Below are positions 32,787-45,483 of a DNA stretch of 64,000 bases, piece after piece. Every line of letters begins with the position of its first letter. Positions within the stretch are counted from its first letter, which is position 1. Below the pieces are notes generated by a model that did not search any database, had not been told where the DNA came from, and was given only the letters and a program-made list of their open reading frames with translations. Origin of the DNA: Rhypophila decipiens (taxonomy: Eukaryota > Ascomycota > Sordariomycetes > Sordariales > Naviculisporaceae). The DNA lies in the NCBI GenBank assembly GCA_033297075.1, contig MU858053.1:310001-374000 (forward strand), given 5' to 3'. A program made the position numbers and the translations under genes.

Positions 32787-33402
32787 ATGTCTTCGCCTGC
32801 CATTCCTGCCCCGCCGCGAGCCGCCGCAATCAATTGCGAGCGTCACCACCTTCGAGATCCCTCCAAGGCGGCGGCGAGCCCTAGCAGCTCGTCGTCCTAT
32901 TCGAGCTCTCCGAGCACTCTCGAGGCTGCTGCCAAGAATACATCTCGCTCGGCCCACAAGGCAAAGATGCTTCACGCCCGCCGCCCAAGTCTCCTTGGTA
33001 CGCTTCTCGAGGTGGTTCATTCTCTCATAGGGCGGTCTTATCTAACACTTTCATAGGCTCGGCTTTTACCAAGGAAGAGTGCACCACAATCAACATTGCT
33101 GATGACCCGGATGGCCCGCCCAGGCTGGTGAGCTTCCCCACAATCTTGGCCCATGCTCCACTGCACTTGCATGCAAGATACCTGTCAAGGCATATCTTCG
33201 AGCCAGTCAAGAGCTTGCTAACCTCACACCTCACCGCCATCAGATCTCCTATATCTCGTCGAGTCAGGGGTTTGCTTGGAATCCCGAGATGTTCCTCCCC
33301 TCTTACGTCGATTACGATTACATTCCTCTCGAGCACCGCCGAGACCCGGTCCACGAAATATACCTCAGCGAGGAGGAGGTTAAGAAGATGCTACCTCAAT
33401 AA
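32787..33402 (+). CDS. Small conserved-looking protein, function unknown
   Basis: Three exons (32787-32997, 33057-33127, 33244-33402) give 146 residues. No known domain recognised. The N-terminal half is low-complexity Ser/Ala/Pro with basic residues (SSSSYSSSP, SAHKAKMLHARRPSLL). The C-terminal half looks structured: FTKEECTTINIADDPDGPPR, then GFAWNPEMFLPSYVDYDYIPLEHRRDPVHEIYLSEEEVKKML. All three exons join in frame with clean GT..AG introns, and the aromatic/acidic C-terminal block has the look of a conserved motif, which argues for a real gene. There is no signal peptide or membrane segment. It lies upstream of RPT3 on the same strand, 1.2 kb away. Confidence 0.7.
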
Positions 33403-34634
33403 AGCCCAGGAAATACCACGAAGAAGCGGCAACTCTCTACTCAACATATTACAAACAGAACGGCGTTCGGCTTGGCTTCTTTTCTCTATCACTTCTTTTC
33501 TGTTGCTGAGATTTCGCAGGTCTGGATCATGATATCGGGATTTGCGCTCTCTCGGTTCTCTGTGACGGGGTTTCTTTTCTTTTCTCAACATTTCAGGTGC
33601 AACGGTATAACTACAGGACAGGAGACGGCTCTGACCTACATGGCTAAGGTCTGGCGTTTGTAGGAAGAGGGGTACTTGGTATCAAGAGACAGGAGCTTTG
33701 GCTGGGCTTTTCGGGTCGAGGTGCTTAGGAGCCAAAGCCACTGTTAACTGTTTACTGTCATCAGATTGCTATTTGGATTCTCTTGTCTCGCTATCTATTC
33801 TATTTCACTGTTAATAAGTCATGACCTGGAGCTCATGAAACCCCCCACGGTACTGTATCCCCCGGTCTATGGTCAATAGCCCTAGTATACTTAAGTGCTC
33901 GAGTGTAGGTTCATCGGTCATGGTAACCGCAGCGGGGAATCATGCTCCTTTGCGACAATCGATAATTGGCAAGAGGCAAAACACTAACAAGTGGCATATG
34001 GTTAATAGTTAACTCGGTCGATAAATGAGATGTAGGTTTTCAAGAAATGACTGACGCCTTCAAATTTACCTTCATACGCCTGGTATACTTTTCTCTCCTA
34101 TATGTATTCATGGTGTCCTCTTGATTTTGATCGAAGCACTCTAGAGCTGGTATCCGTTGGAAAATGGCTTATTATTTATTCCACATCGTTCGGTAGTGCA
34201 TGATGAAATATGTACCGTACGGATAGATGTACTGTACTCCGTACAATCATACAAATCATGGGGTTCGGTCTAAGATTCCAGCGAACCTTCGCACCTGGCT
34301 GTCGCAGCTGTGGAGCTGCCCCAGCTGTAGCCCGCGAGCTGGCCAATCACTCCACAGCACGGTCCAGCTCTTTTCAGGCCACCGCGGATGACGACCTTCA
34401 GCCGCTAAAACGCACGCGGCAAGCAGCGAACCACACCTGGACTGTTCAAGCTCCAACCACCACAACGAACAATCATCAACAACAGACGAATACTATCTCG
34501 TGCGAACATCAACGAAAGTGCCGACACGCGACGTTTCGCATCCTTAATCGAACTCGCCACCCATTTCTGGAATTCTGGAATTGTCCCCAAAACTAGATTT
34601 GGCCCAAAGCCAACGCTGAATAGCATTCTTCAAG
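33403..34634. other. Intergenic, upstream of RPT3
   Basis: The first half is A/T-rich with no feature. An ATG-led 128-codon frame (34210-34596) ends just before the RPT3 start; it is compositionally odd and probably leader or promoter sequence. A CCAAT string occurs at about 34342. Confidence 0.4.
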
Positions 34635-36016
34635 ATGGGCGACGTCCTTGTTGAGAACCCGGCGAACCACGTCCAGCCTCACAAAAAGCCCCTGCCGTCG
34701 TCAATCCCGAGCATCGAGAACTTTGAAGGCGTGTCCACCGAAGATGGCGACGAGTACGCGACTCTCAAAAAGCTGCAACGGCAACTCGAGTACATCCAGC
34801 TCCAAGAGGAGTACATCAAGGATGAGCAGAGGTAAGACGCTCGAGCCATGCTCCTGCGTCCCGCAAGATTGGCTAACCGTCCAACACAGGAGTTTGAAGC
34901 GCGAGCTCGTTCGAGCGCAGGAGGAAATCAAGCGAATTCAGAGTGTCCCTCTGGTCATCGGACAATTTATGGAAGCAATCGACCAAAAGTAATTTGCCCG
35001 TCCTTGGATCCTGAGGCAAGCCAGCTAACCGCTCAAATTTCCACAGCACCGGAATCGTTCAATCCAGCACAGGCTCTAACTACGTTGTGCGCATTCTGTC
35101 AACTCTGGACCGCGAGAAGCTCAAGCCATCGTCATCTGTCGCACTCCATCGTCACTCAAATGCACTGGTCGATATTCTGCCGCCCGAAGCTGACTCGTCC
35201 ATCGCCATGCTCGGCGCCGACGAGAAGCCCGACGTAAGCTATGCCGACGTTGGTGGGCTGGATATGCAAAAACAAGAGATTCGGGAAGCCGTCGAGCTCC
35301 CTCTCACACACTTCGACCTCTACAAGCAGATCGGTATCGACCCTCCTCGTGGCGTGCTTCTCTACGGACCTCCGGGAACCGGCAAAACGATGTTGGTCAA
35401 AGCTGTCGCCAACTCGACGACGGCCAACTTCATCCGTGTGGTGGGCTCTGAGTTTGTGCAAAAGTACTTGGGTGAAGGCCCCCGCATGGTGCGCGATGTG
35501 TTCCGTATGGCTCGGGAGAACGCTCCGGCCATCATCTTCATTGACGAAATCGATGCCATCGCGACGAAGCGTTTCGATGCGCAGACTGGTGCCGACCGGG
35601 AGGTGCAGAGAATCCTGCTCGAGCTGCTCAACCAAATGGACGGTTTCGACCAGACTGCCAACGTCAAGGTCATCATGGCGACCAACCGCGCCGACACGCT
35701 CGATCCGGCTCTGTTGCGTCCCGGTCGTCTCGATCGCAAAATCGAGTTCCCCAATCTCCGGGACCGCCGCGAGCGCCGTCTCATCTTTACCACAATTGCT
35801 AGCAAGATGAGCCTGGCCCCCGAGGTGGACCTCGATAGCTTAATCGTCCGAAATGATCCTCTCAGTGGTGCCGTCATTGCTGCCATCATGCAGGAGGCTG
35901 GTCTGCGGGCCGTGAGGAAGAATAGATACAACATTATTCAGGTTGATTTGGAGGACGCTTATAGCAGCCAGGTCAAGGGGACGAGCGATGAGAACAAGTT
36001 TGACTTTTACAAGTAA
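34635..36016 (+). CDS. rpt3: 26S proteasome regulatory ATPase RPT3 (subunit 6B, PSMC4)
   Basis: Exons 34635-34831, 34890-34988 and 35047-36016 give 421 residues. RPT3 is one of six AAA+ ATPases in the base of the 19S cap that unfold substrates and thread them into the 20S core. The N-terminal coiled coil ([29 protein letters not shown]) is followed by an OB-fold region. The AAA domain has Walker A GPPGTGKT (206-213), Walker B IIFIDEID (261-268), the pore loop within [15 protein letters not shown], and arginine fingers in [14 protein letters not shown]. The C terminus FYK is a HbYX motif (hydrophobic-Tyr-any) that docks into the 20S ring. Length equals the family norm. Confidence 0.97.
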
Positions 36017-36953
36017 ACATGTGCCGGTGGTGGCGAGGTGGTGATGGGATTTGGCTTTGTCTCGGCCAGTCACTCTACTTGATCAATAGGTTAAAGAGGA
36101 TCATGTGGAGATCAAGGGGCGAGATGGGGCATGTGTTATCAGCACTTTCTTTGCGTTGGTCGCCGGTGGTGGTTACAAGAAACATGAAGAAGCAGAAATG
36201 ATAATACAGCGAGCGAAAGGGGTGAGTAAGGTAAAGTAACTCATCTTGCTTTACATACCGCCTGTTAGATTCCAATGAGACTGTACTACTATTATTATTT
36301 TTACTCTCATTTTGACTTTGACTGGCTATGACTGACTGTATTTGAGAAATATTTGGTTGGCTGAGTGATTTTATCCTTAGGCCCACGGACTGTCCCATAT
36401 CTGGCATCGTGACTTTATATATCTAGGTAGTGATTATATCATTTTCGACTCGATGGCACGAGTAGGTCTAGTCTTGGAATACCTTGTTTTCCTTTTCTTT
36501 GAATGTCTATTTACTGCGACGAAAAATCATTGGCCAAGGTGCAAGTTATATAAATCATAATATCGCACTACCGTTCTGCTAGCTGAACATGAACAACTAC
36601 CAATTGGAATATATCATGAGATAGTTTCCCTGCCATGTGAAGTGGGCATCCGCACCGTCTTCCACGTTGTATTAGACTTGGGGACTTGGGAGAGAATGGA
36701 ACACTGCTTTGAAAGAATCTCAATCACTTGATTATGATAGGATAGTGATCTATCTTCACCCCTTTGCCAGTGTAAGTGTAGACGGTTTGGTGTATACTAA
36801 CTAGCACTGGATAATGAGGTTACTGATGGTGTGTGATAAACTACCCGGCAGCAACTATCCAATAACTGAACGAAGAAAGAGGAATACGATATGAATATGA
36901 GTATTCACAGCAACGTTCACCCAAGTAGTCGTAGAAGTAGCAGTAGCAGTAGA

Positions 36954-36972
36954 TCTCTCTCTCTCTCTCTCT
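36954..36972. repeat. (TC)n microsatellite
   Basis: Uninterrupted dinucleotide tract of 19 bases. Confidence 0.9.
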
Positions 36973-37134
36973 TGCCAGTCAACGCAAATTCATTTGAAGG
37001 ATCCTCCTTCTCAAGTATCTGCTGATCATCAGGAATGCATACCACTCACTGATCAGTGATATCTTGAGCGACTGATAACCACTAACCCAAGAACCACATG
37101 CATCCCACCGAACCTGTTTCGTCCGTCCATCCGG

Positions 37135-37168
37135 CCATCCATCCATCCATCCATCCATCCATCCATCC
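37135..37168. repeat. (CCAT)8 microsatellite
   Basis: Tetranucleotide tract of about eight units; a shorter CCATCCATC tract recurs near 37458. Confidence 0.9.
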
Positions 37169-37776
37169 CGTCTATATACAGTCCCATCTAAAGTAAAGCA
37201 AAAGTTATAACACAACAAAAAGGAAATAGGCATCAAATGCAAGTACAAAAAAAAACCGCAAAGTAGGAAAAAACAAAAAAGTAAAGGGGTATATCCTCCG
37301 CTGTTGTGTGTCTGGTATCTCCATCCACTGTCCAACAAGGACCTGGCAGTGGCTCAAGGCAGTGAGTGTGTAGGTGATGATTTGTCAGTGCTTTCCCTCG
37401 TCCAGTTACATGTTCAAATAACATCAACATAATCCCCCCAATGCGCTTGCTCGTCCAGCCATCCATCTATATGTGTGGCGTGTCTATTGATATCCCGCCA
37501 GAGAGTCCTTCTAGTAACTTGATAGGAAAAAAGAGAAAATAAAAGTCTCAAGAAAGAGAAAGCAGACAAGTGTCTGGCGGTCAAGTTGAAATATGACATG
37601 GTTGATACCCCAAATCATGCTGACCATAACGGGTGAACCTTCTTTCCTTTCAGTCATTGGGCAAACCCAGATGGAACAAAACCTGCCAATTCTGGGCAGT
37701 TTCCATCGCGCCAATTAATTTTTCGATGGTTCTGTGTGGCCAGCTGAGATGAGATGGCAAGCTTCCGGGGTCCTCC

Positions 37777-39808
37777 TCATGATCCAAGCACAACCCTCAT
37801 CTCAAGCAACAGCCTCACGAACCTCGTATGCAACTCGATAAAGAAGTCAGGCAAGCCCACCAACTCAGCCAAGCCACGCTGCTTGAGCGCAACACCAGAG
37901 CCTCCAAAGCCGCCTCCCAGCCGCCTCGACAGTCCCCCGCCTCCCATCAAGAAGCTGCTCCCACCACTCCCAGCTGATATAGGTGCCGTAGGTTCAGTCG
38001 GGATGCTCCCATATCCCGGGCCAGCGGTGATGGGGCTCGTCGCCGCTGACCCAGCTGACCTGCGTTCGGCTTCTGCCTCGGCCATCTCCTGAATCCACGA
38101 GGCCATATCGCGAAATGCCGCCGCCACAAATGCAAACGACTTCATGGCGAGGCGCTCGCGATGGGTGCTCAGAGCTAAGAAGGCATATACTCGCTTGTGG
38201 CCCCGGGCATGGACGTCGGGGATTCGAAAGATATAAGCAGTGGTGTACCCAGTCCCTGGGTCTCCGAAGAAGATGGGCCCGCCAGATGCTGCAGATCCGA
38301 CGCTGTGTGTCGTGACAAATGCGGGCATGCTCGGGGAGGCGCAGGGCGTGGACCCAGAGCTTCCCGGGCCCGAGGGCGTTGTTGCCGGTGGCCGGGGAAG
38401 CGTCTCCAGGGACAAAGTTCGCAAGCATGATGCACGCACAATCGAGAACGAAGTGGGCGAAATGGGCTCGTGAGTAGACGTGTATTCAAGGTAGTGGGTG
38501 TGCGCATTCATTCCGGCGCTGGAGCTGGTACTGGAGTGCGACGCCATGGATACTGCGGTGCCGCTTCGGCGGTGGGGCCGATTTGGTCTCGTGGCCGGTT
38601 CATCCTCCGACGGGCTCGAGAAAGATGACTGCGAGGACGACTGTGAAGGAGGAGGGGAAGCAATATCCATGCCTTGAAATACCCTCGCACACGGAGCACG
38701 TGTCCGGAGCGTCGGGCCTTGTTCTGGCTGTTCTACCCCGACCTCTCTGCCCGTCTCCTGGCGTTTTGGTAGAGTCAGGGCGCAGTTGTCGCATGGGCCG
38801 GCGCGCCGAGTAACGTATTCGTCGTACGTACGACGGAAACCCGAGTCCCCACGCGGCTTCTGCTGGGAAGATGTCTGGAGCAGACTAGGGCTATGGGGAG
38901 GCGTCTCTATTGCGGATTCGGGACCGCTGAATTTGGACCTTCTCAGTTCAGTTGCCGGCGCCTCGTGCTGGGAAGCAGGTGCCGACGAGCTTCTCGCAGC
39001 GGCTCCTATATCCATCCGGCGGAGCGCCTCTGAAATGGCGGTCGACGCGTATCCGGGTATGGCAGACGAGGTAACTGTGTTGGTGCGTGACCTCCCATCT
39101 GAGGCTTCCCCATAATCGATCGTGCCTTCATCATAGCATACAGGACAATGCACAGGAACTCCCTCAGTTACCATGAGCGGTGTGGGACCATGAAGGTCGC
39201 AGTAGTGGGCGAGGCAGAGCTGGAGATGGGGAATTAGCATCCTTTCCGTGAGAATATAGCAGTACGGTGTGTAGGCCATGACTGGAATTCGAAGAAGTGA
39301 GCGACATGGCTCAACCATGATATCCAAGTTTCCTCAACTGGCGAAGCAGGTTTGTGGCAAGAGGCAGTGCGTACGCCTAGGGCGTCTCAAGAATCACCGA
39401 CATCAGGTTGCGACTGCGTGCGATGATAGATGCGACCTTGTGCTCACTGAGCAACAGGCGGCAATCACCAACCGTAATGCCGGATCAAACGGATGCTGTG
39501 AGAGGCTCAATCCTTGAGTGGGGAGAACTCCAAGCTGCCGGATTTGGCAACGTGGGGGAACACAAACTGGCGTCTGCAACCTCCCCGACGAAACCATACA
39601 GCATGAGGGATTGAGCGAGGGCAACGAGGCGGTGAGTAGGTTGGGTAGACATTGGTCAAAGTCCGCGGGATGATAAGGTGTCAAGGTCATAGAGAAAGCG
39701 GCCAAGTGACGAGCTTTCCAACTCATCCTTGATCTGACCAACAATAAATTCTCACTGGCGGACATCGCGACAAGAGCAAAGAACCATGTCACTTACAATC
39801 GACGTCAT
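37777..39808 (-). CDS. lst7: Folliculin/LST7 family protein
   Basis: Two exons, 39808-39797 (only 12 bases, MTSI) and 39219-37777, give 484 residues. Folliculin/Lst7 with its partner Lst4/FNIP is a GTPase-activating complex for Rag-type GTPases in TORC1 amino-acid signalling at the vacuole or lysosome. The opening MTSILCLAHYCDLHGP fits the family start, and a CX2C-like pair (PVHCPVCYDEG) follows. CDNCALTLP is the next cysteine block. The longin-type region has FSIVRASCLRTLSLETLP, GPIFFGDPGTGYTTAYIFRI and GHKRVYAFLALS. A Ser/Pro-rich linker lies between (about 190-285). The tail contains LPDFFIELHTRFVRLLLEMRVVLGS. The 577-bp intron is long for this window, and the first exon rests on GTAAGT plus family similarity. 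Confidence 0.85.
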
Positions 39809-42800
39809 GTTGAAAAGATGGAGTCCCCGGCAACCGGTATCTTATCAACAAACCGAAACAGACCAGTGCCGAGTCTGACTGTCTGACTGTCTCGTCACAG
39901 CACAACCTTTGGGTGACCAGAAGTGAGAAAGCGAGCCGGCCGGGGCTGAGCTGTGCACCTCACCGGCGCCGCTACTTTTTGCCAGACGCTAAGATCGTGA
40001 AAGCCGCTGGCGGTTGTTGTCGCCTTCGGGGCGCAAGATGGAATGCGGAACCTTACGCCTCAGCGCAAGCCGCATCCAACTGAGCCAGCGACCAGAGAGC
40101 CAGAAGGATATTGGACCGAATAGGGAAAGCGAGTTGGGAACTATGCTGCCGTTGTGTAGAACTCATGGCCAAGTTTCGATCGATCCAATGTTTTTATATA
40201 TAAAAGATAGTTCTCGTGCGACCTCGTTTTCCAGACGGAAAATCAGGTGCGTCAAGTTTCCTCCGTTCTGGGACTGGAATGTGGACCTGAAAGTTGGGGA
40301 AGTATCGTTGGTAACCCTAGGACCCGATTCTGGAGTTGTCGCGTATCGCTGTTGCCGATTCTAGCTGGTTATGATACCCTTGTTGGGCCACAAAACACCA
40401 TTCCCAGTGTGGATGACCCGAGAGGGTGAGAAAAGTTCTGGTGGGCGAGAGCCCAACGGCAGACTGACAGACGCAGGGACGGGCACGAGAATGGACCCGA
40501 GCCTCTTCCCGTCGTTTGTTGTATAAGTGAGGAGGTAAGCCGATTGCGCCCGGTGCCGACTGGTTTGATTTAGATGAGAACTCGTAAGCTCAACAGAGTC
40601 CACACCCGAAAAGATATCGCCAAACGGGGCAAAAGGGACCCTTTGCGCCGCGTACTCGTTGAGCGTATCTGTTTTGACGGGCAATCAGCTAGGTAGGGAT
40701 AGGTTGTTGAGTTTTGGCTCGAGGTTGTTGTTTCTCATGGACCGACTGTTGAATGCGGCAGGGCTGATTGGCGGTCGAACTGTCTTAAAGGAAAAAAAAG
40801 CTTCCAGAAGGTCCAGTGGCCCAGGGTGTGGGTTCGGCTTCTTGCACTTTGCCGGATTAAGACCCCTGGAAAGACCCGAAAGAGACTGGACCTGGGGGAC
40901 TCGGTCCAGGAAATGACGGCTCAACTTCTCCAAGACGCACGCTTCGAACCCGACATGTGGTGCCGGTGGAGCGGCCCTCGCTTTCCTGAGAAGGAGTTTC
41001 CAAGCTTGCCAGTTTTAGACTTGTATTGTCTGAAATTTTGCTGGAGACATACAAATTGCCTGTGCAACAACTCGAACGAGAAGGTTGCGTGGCCTGGATC
41101 CAACTTGAGACGAGCACAATGTTACGCTACTTAGCCCGTATGTATGGTATGGCTTGTACTGCGGTAGTTGGGTAATTACACTACACTACTCCGTACAGTG
41201 TACGTACCATCAAGATCTGGCAATCTCGGGTCTTTCTTAACCCGGATTCGCAGTGAGAACTGGTGGCTGACAAGTGGCAGAAAGCCAAGTCTGACGGCTG
41301 ATATCTTGCCGACAAACGACGTTGAAGCTGCTGCGTATATCATGGTATGAGCGCCGATTGTATCATGGTACAGACGGATATAAGATGTACTATAAAAAGA
41401 AAACAGACAGATCTCGATGTACGGTACCACCCCACAGTTCACTGCGATACCGGTATTGCAACGCTGCTCGTCTTCCGGCGTAGCGGTACGTTTGATCCCG
41501 CTTGTCTGCGGTTGTGCATAGAGTTGCCGTGACTGCTACCTCCCACGTGCCATTCGCATCGTTCAGGAAACGTCAGGGGCTATTTGTTCTTGCGTGATTC
41601 ACTGATTCTGTCTCCTTGGTTTTACCTGTCCATTTCTAGACGTGACAAGTCAACGGTTCCGTCCGCTTTCATACATGTACATGATGGCAACGCCCCGTGG
41701 TTGATGGTTGTTCAGGGTATGTTTTACGGATATTCCCTTACCCACCGTGTTCCAAATAGTAATATTCATTTTTAGCTCCGATTTCCATCTATTCAAGCTT
41801 GTGTCAATCCGTGGTTCTACAAGCCCAATTCGATCCGACTTCACATTAACCGCTGTTGCGCTGTTACTACCATCATCTCACATCCATGATCCCACATCCG
41901 ATAGCCTCTTGCACACTATCCGCACTTGCTCATAGCGTCTGCCATAATCCACCACATCTGGAGCTCCCTCGTCTCGGAACCTGCAAGCCATTGAATCGTG
42001 CAGAGGCAGCCACATATGCTGCATTTATGGGAGTGTTCGAGTTCGAGTCATTTTCACTCAACAGCGTACAGTTCCGAGGTGGAACCACAACTCCAGTACG
42101 TAGTGGGATCAAGTCTAGAAGGTATACTATTATCTCAAGGTAAAGCCGGGCCACCTCTGGGATGACAACTACCCGAACCCCTATCCGTCGTTCGGCGAGG
42201 TGCAACATCTCCCGTCCTGTCATCAGGGGCAGGCAAGCGGCCAGTACAGTAACTCATAAAACACTGGTATGCAGAACAGATCATATTTGCCTGTCGAAAA
42301 CTTTAGCCACCACGGTCCGATATACCCTAGGCAGTGTAGTAGACACAACCATCCTTTCTCTCTCAACCGTCAATATCAAGTCCGTGCTTTACATATGAAC
42401 CTCTTCCCCAGAAGAAGTCTCCCTTACCGTACCCCGGAATATGCGAAATCTTCGTCATAAACCAGCTAGGGGAGCGTTACACCGCATGAGTACGTAGCAA
42501 CAGACCTCGAGACGACAGAGAAGTATGGGCGGTGTGAAAAAAGGAAAAAAGAAAATTGACAATAACCATGGATATGTATTTACATATCCCGGTTCATTCT
42601 ATCATATGGACTCTCGAGACCAAAAGCGGTATCCGTAGTAACGCGAATAAGCACATGTAGCAGAGTAGGTAGGCAAGTTGGATACTCCGGGGTCGTCATC
42701 CACGTACAGTACATAGGTATACAGTACCGTAGGGTAGTCTTCGTCTATAAGCCGCCCCGGCAAATACCATAGTCTCGCAGCGGTAGGTAATGCAACATTA

Positions 42801-43667
42801 CGGGGGTCGTCCGGGTAGATTTGCCATGGGAGTATGTATGTATGTATGTACCGGTATGCCATGCCATCCCAATCCGGCCGGCTGTTTCCCAACGTCTACT
42901 TCTAGAAAAATGTCAAACAATATCCCATCAGTATCATGGAACGTGGTAGCACCACCGATACTATACTCGCTGCATGCCATTCCATTCCATTGCGTCGTCG
43001 TCGTCGTCACTGTCGTGTGCCAGACATCAACCAACCAACCAACCGCCAAGATGGTTAAACTCCCAATACTCAACTACCCCTTATCACACACAGCCAATGC
43101 TCCGAGCCGGTCTCACCTCATTTTTGCGTGTTCCATAAAAGGTACACTACAAGAGGGGAAGAGATATGTGTATTCACATCAACCAAGTTAAATAACCAAC
43201 CAGACGAACAAACACAAAAGTACATACATCATAGTATATCAATCGAAGGCGAGGAGAAAAAAGAATTCTGAAGTAAATCCCCAAAAAGCACCTGAGACGA
43301 CCTAGGGGTATGAGGCATCCATTATACATGATATATTTCTCCCAGCCCAAGTGTTCATAAAGAAACAATTACAAAAAAAAAACTAGATTACAGAAAATGA
43401 ATACAGCAGAATAAGCAATGAACAAGAAATGTAGGGAAAAGGGATATATGCGATCGGACCAAAACCTCCACCTTCCTTCTACCAACCCAACCAGAAAAAA
43501 AACATGGGGACCCATGAAATTAACACATATACATGAAAGAAAAAGCCAGAACAAGAAAGAAAAAAAGAATAATGCGTCAAGGCCGAAAGTTGAGCAACTA
43601 AATAAGACAAGTACTTGGGGCCGCGGTCGAGAGAGTGGGTGATTGCAACCAAAAACAAAGCTGCTTC
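39809..43667. other. Long intergenic region without a supported gene
   Basis: I examined this 3.9-kb stretch on both strands. All frames are under 120 codons, and the larger ones start at non-ATG codons or lack any motif. Short simple repeats occur, such as (GTAT)n at 42832-42850 and GTC triplets near 42992-43008. No repeat unit or RNA gene was found. Confidence 0.4.
42832..42850. repeat. (GTAT)n microsatellite
   Basis: Short tetranucleotide tract in the long intergenic region between LST7 and the tyrosine phosphatase gene. Confidence 0.85.
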
Positions 43668-45483
43668 TCACCCAACAAATGGGTCAACCTCCAGTCTCTT
43701 AGCAGCAGGTTCCCCTTGTTCCTCCTCACTACCGGCCCCATACTTGTCCTGCCACAGCTTCCTCATAACCTGATAAATAAACATGTACTGGACCTCGGCC
43801 TGAACCATGGAACTTCTCTGCTCGCGCAGCTGATTGACCACCGAGAAGATCAAGTCCTCCCCTTCTTCCTCCCTAGTCGTAGTAGCCGGCGATACTCCCC
43901 GGCTTCGTTCCCCCCCACCGCCAATTAAATTTTCATCATTATTTGCTCCCGTTTTCGCGTCGTGTGCAGAAGCCGGGGATGGAGTAGCAGTTGCCAGTCG
44001 CTCATCGTAATGCTCCAAGACGCCAGCGTCCAACTCCCTAATAAGATGTTCCAGAGCTATAAACGTCCCGCTTCTTCCTACGCCGGCGCTGCAGTGAACT
44101 ATGCGTGGGTTGTGCGGTCCAGCATTCTTCTCTCGCGAGAGTCGCATGAGTGTGAAGAAGCTGTCCAGGTCGGCTAATGCAGGGACTCCAAAGTCGGGCC
44201 ATTTCTTGTAGAGAAAGTGCCAGACGACACGCTCTTCAACTTCATCCTCGCCAGCGAAACTGTTTCGGCTCCCAGGCTCCCTGGGAGAAGACGGGCTCGA
44301 GGTGGATTCAAATGTTCGGTCGAATGCTCGGCGCGGCTCGGCTTCCGCCAGTGCCGACGGTAGATTGGTATCCTGCTTTTCGGCGAAAGGGCTCATCAAA
44401 GTGTCATTGTGTGTGCTGGCCTCCGGTGATGGTGTTGCCTCGTGATATTCTTTTCTGCCTCCTCGTGAATGCACCCGAATCACCAGTTTCCGAAGCTCGA
44501 TTGCATCTCCAGCCGGTGTTTCCTCCATGCCTTCGCACCGCACCGTCGCTCGGAAGCCATCGCCAAATTCGTCCCGTTCGTTGATTTCGAGTGGAGGATC
44601 GTCCTTTGTGCGGGGGAAATATGGATAGCATTTCTCTAGATGACCCTCATGGGTCTCGGTGAGCATGACGATGACACCGGGGCTCTCCAGTTGCTCAACA
44701 ATCATACGCCAGGCATGGTCGAGTGATGTCTGCTTCGGACCTTGCATGGCAATGTACTGGTCTGGCTCACGGGTGGCGGCGGTTCGCCCGTCGGCAGTCG
44801 GGTGTGACGACGGCACAAGTGTGATGGGCGAAGCATTGATGTAGTCCAGGTGCCCTTCCGGGACCTGAAGTTTCACTCGGTGATTGTACCAAGGCTGGAT
44901 GTTGGCATATCGATCTAGCTTTCTCAGCTGCTGGCCTTGCGGGCGGGCCCAACGGAAGTCTGGTGAGGGGTTGTGCGCTCCTTGTAGCCATCGGCTTCGC
45001 TCAAGCCAGGTAAGCTCTTGATACTTGACGATAATATCTACAATACGCATATTAGTAACGTCTCTCATCGCACCGAGTGTTGGCCGGGGTTCAGAACTGA
45101 CCTTGAGAGCTAAGCTCGAGAAAGGCAGGGATCTTTGGCGGTCTTCCTCCATCGCCATATTGGCCCTCGAGATGTTCTGTCTTCAGAGACAGCGGCGAGA
45201 CGGGCCGCCCGGCGATGCTGTCGGGAGTGAAAGCGGCCGCTGTTGCTGGCGAATGGGGCAGTGATGCTGGCGGCGAGTCGCGTGCCCGCTTTCCCGAGGA
45301 CCTTTGAAACACCCTGAAAGGACTGAGTTTCTGAACCGAGCGCATGGGTGCAGCTGGCTGGGACACCGGGTGGAGGTCTCCGGGCGGTGGCGTCGTCTTC
45401 CGAACCGCATCGATATCGTTCGGGGTAACAAGGGTTGGAGGAGCGATATCCTTCTTTCGCCGAAATCGCGGAAAGTGATCCAT
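43668..45483 (-). CDS. Classical protein tyrosine phosphatase
   Basis: Exons 45483-45102 and 45037-43668 give 583 residues. It should dephosphorylate phosphotyrosine proteins; the substrate cannot be read from sequence. The N-terminal 130 residues are basic and Ser/Pro rich. The catalytic domain has RYANIQPWYNHRVKL, DYINASPI, QYIAMQGPKQTSLDHAWRMI, the WPD loop (KKWPDFGVP, about 407-409) and the signature HCSAGVGRSGTF (Cys443, Arg449). The helix region ends with QAEVQYMFIYQVM. Two low-complexity insertions are notable: about 75 residues between VIRVHSRGG and VVWHFLYKK, and about 45 residues after the signature helix. The start at 45483 is the first ATG; the frame is open upstream but only with TTG. 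Confidence 0.93.

Larger units (their letters stand above)
36017..37776. other. Intergenic, between convergent RPT3 and LST7
   Basis: No gene. The region contains simple repeats, a (TC) tract and a (CCAT)8 tract, and 3' untranslated sequence of both flanking genes. Confidence 0.45.

Noticed and set aside
32575..33030. 151-codon frame overlapping the small unknown gene
   Set aside because: Its frame conflicts with the spliced three-exon gene, which has clean introns and a structured C terminus.
34210..34596. ATG-led 128-codon frame upstream of RPT3
   Set aside because: Low-complexity, no motif, ends 39 bases before the RPT3 start; most likely leader or promoter sequence.
40361..40684. 107-codon minus-strand frame in the long intergenic region
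   Set aside because: Starts at TTG and shows no recognisable domain.
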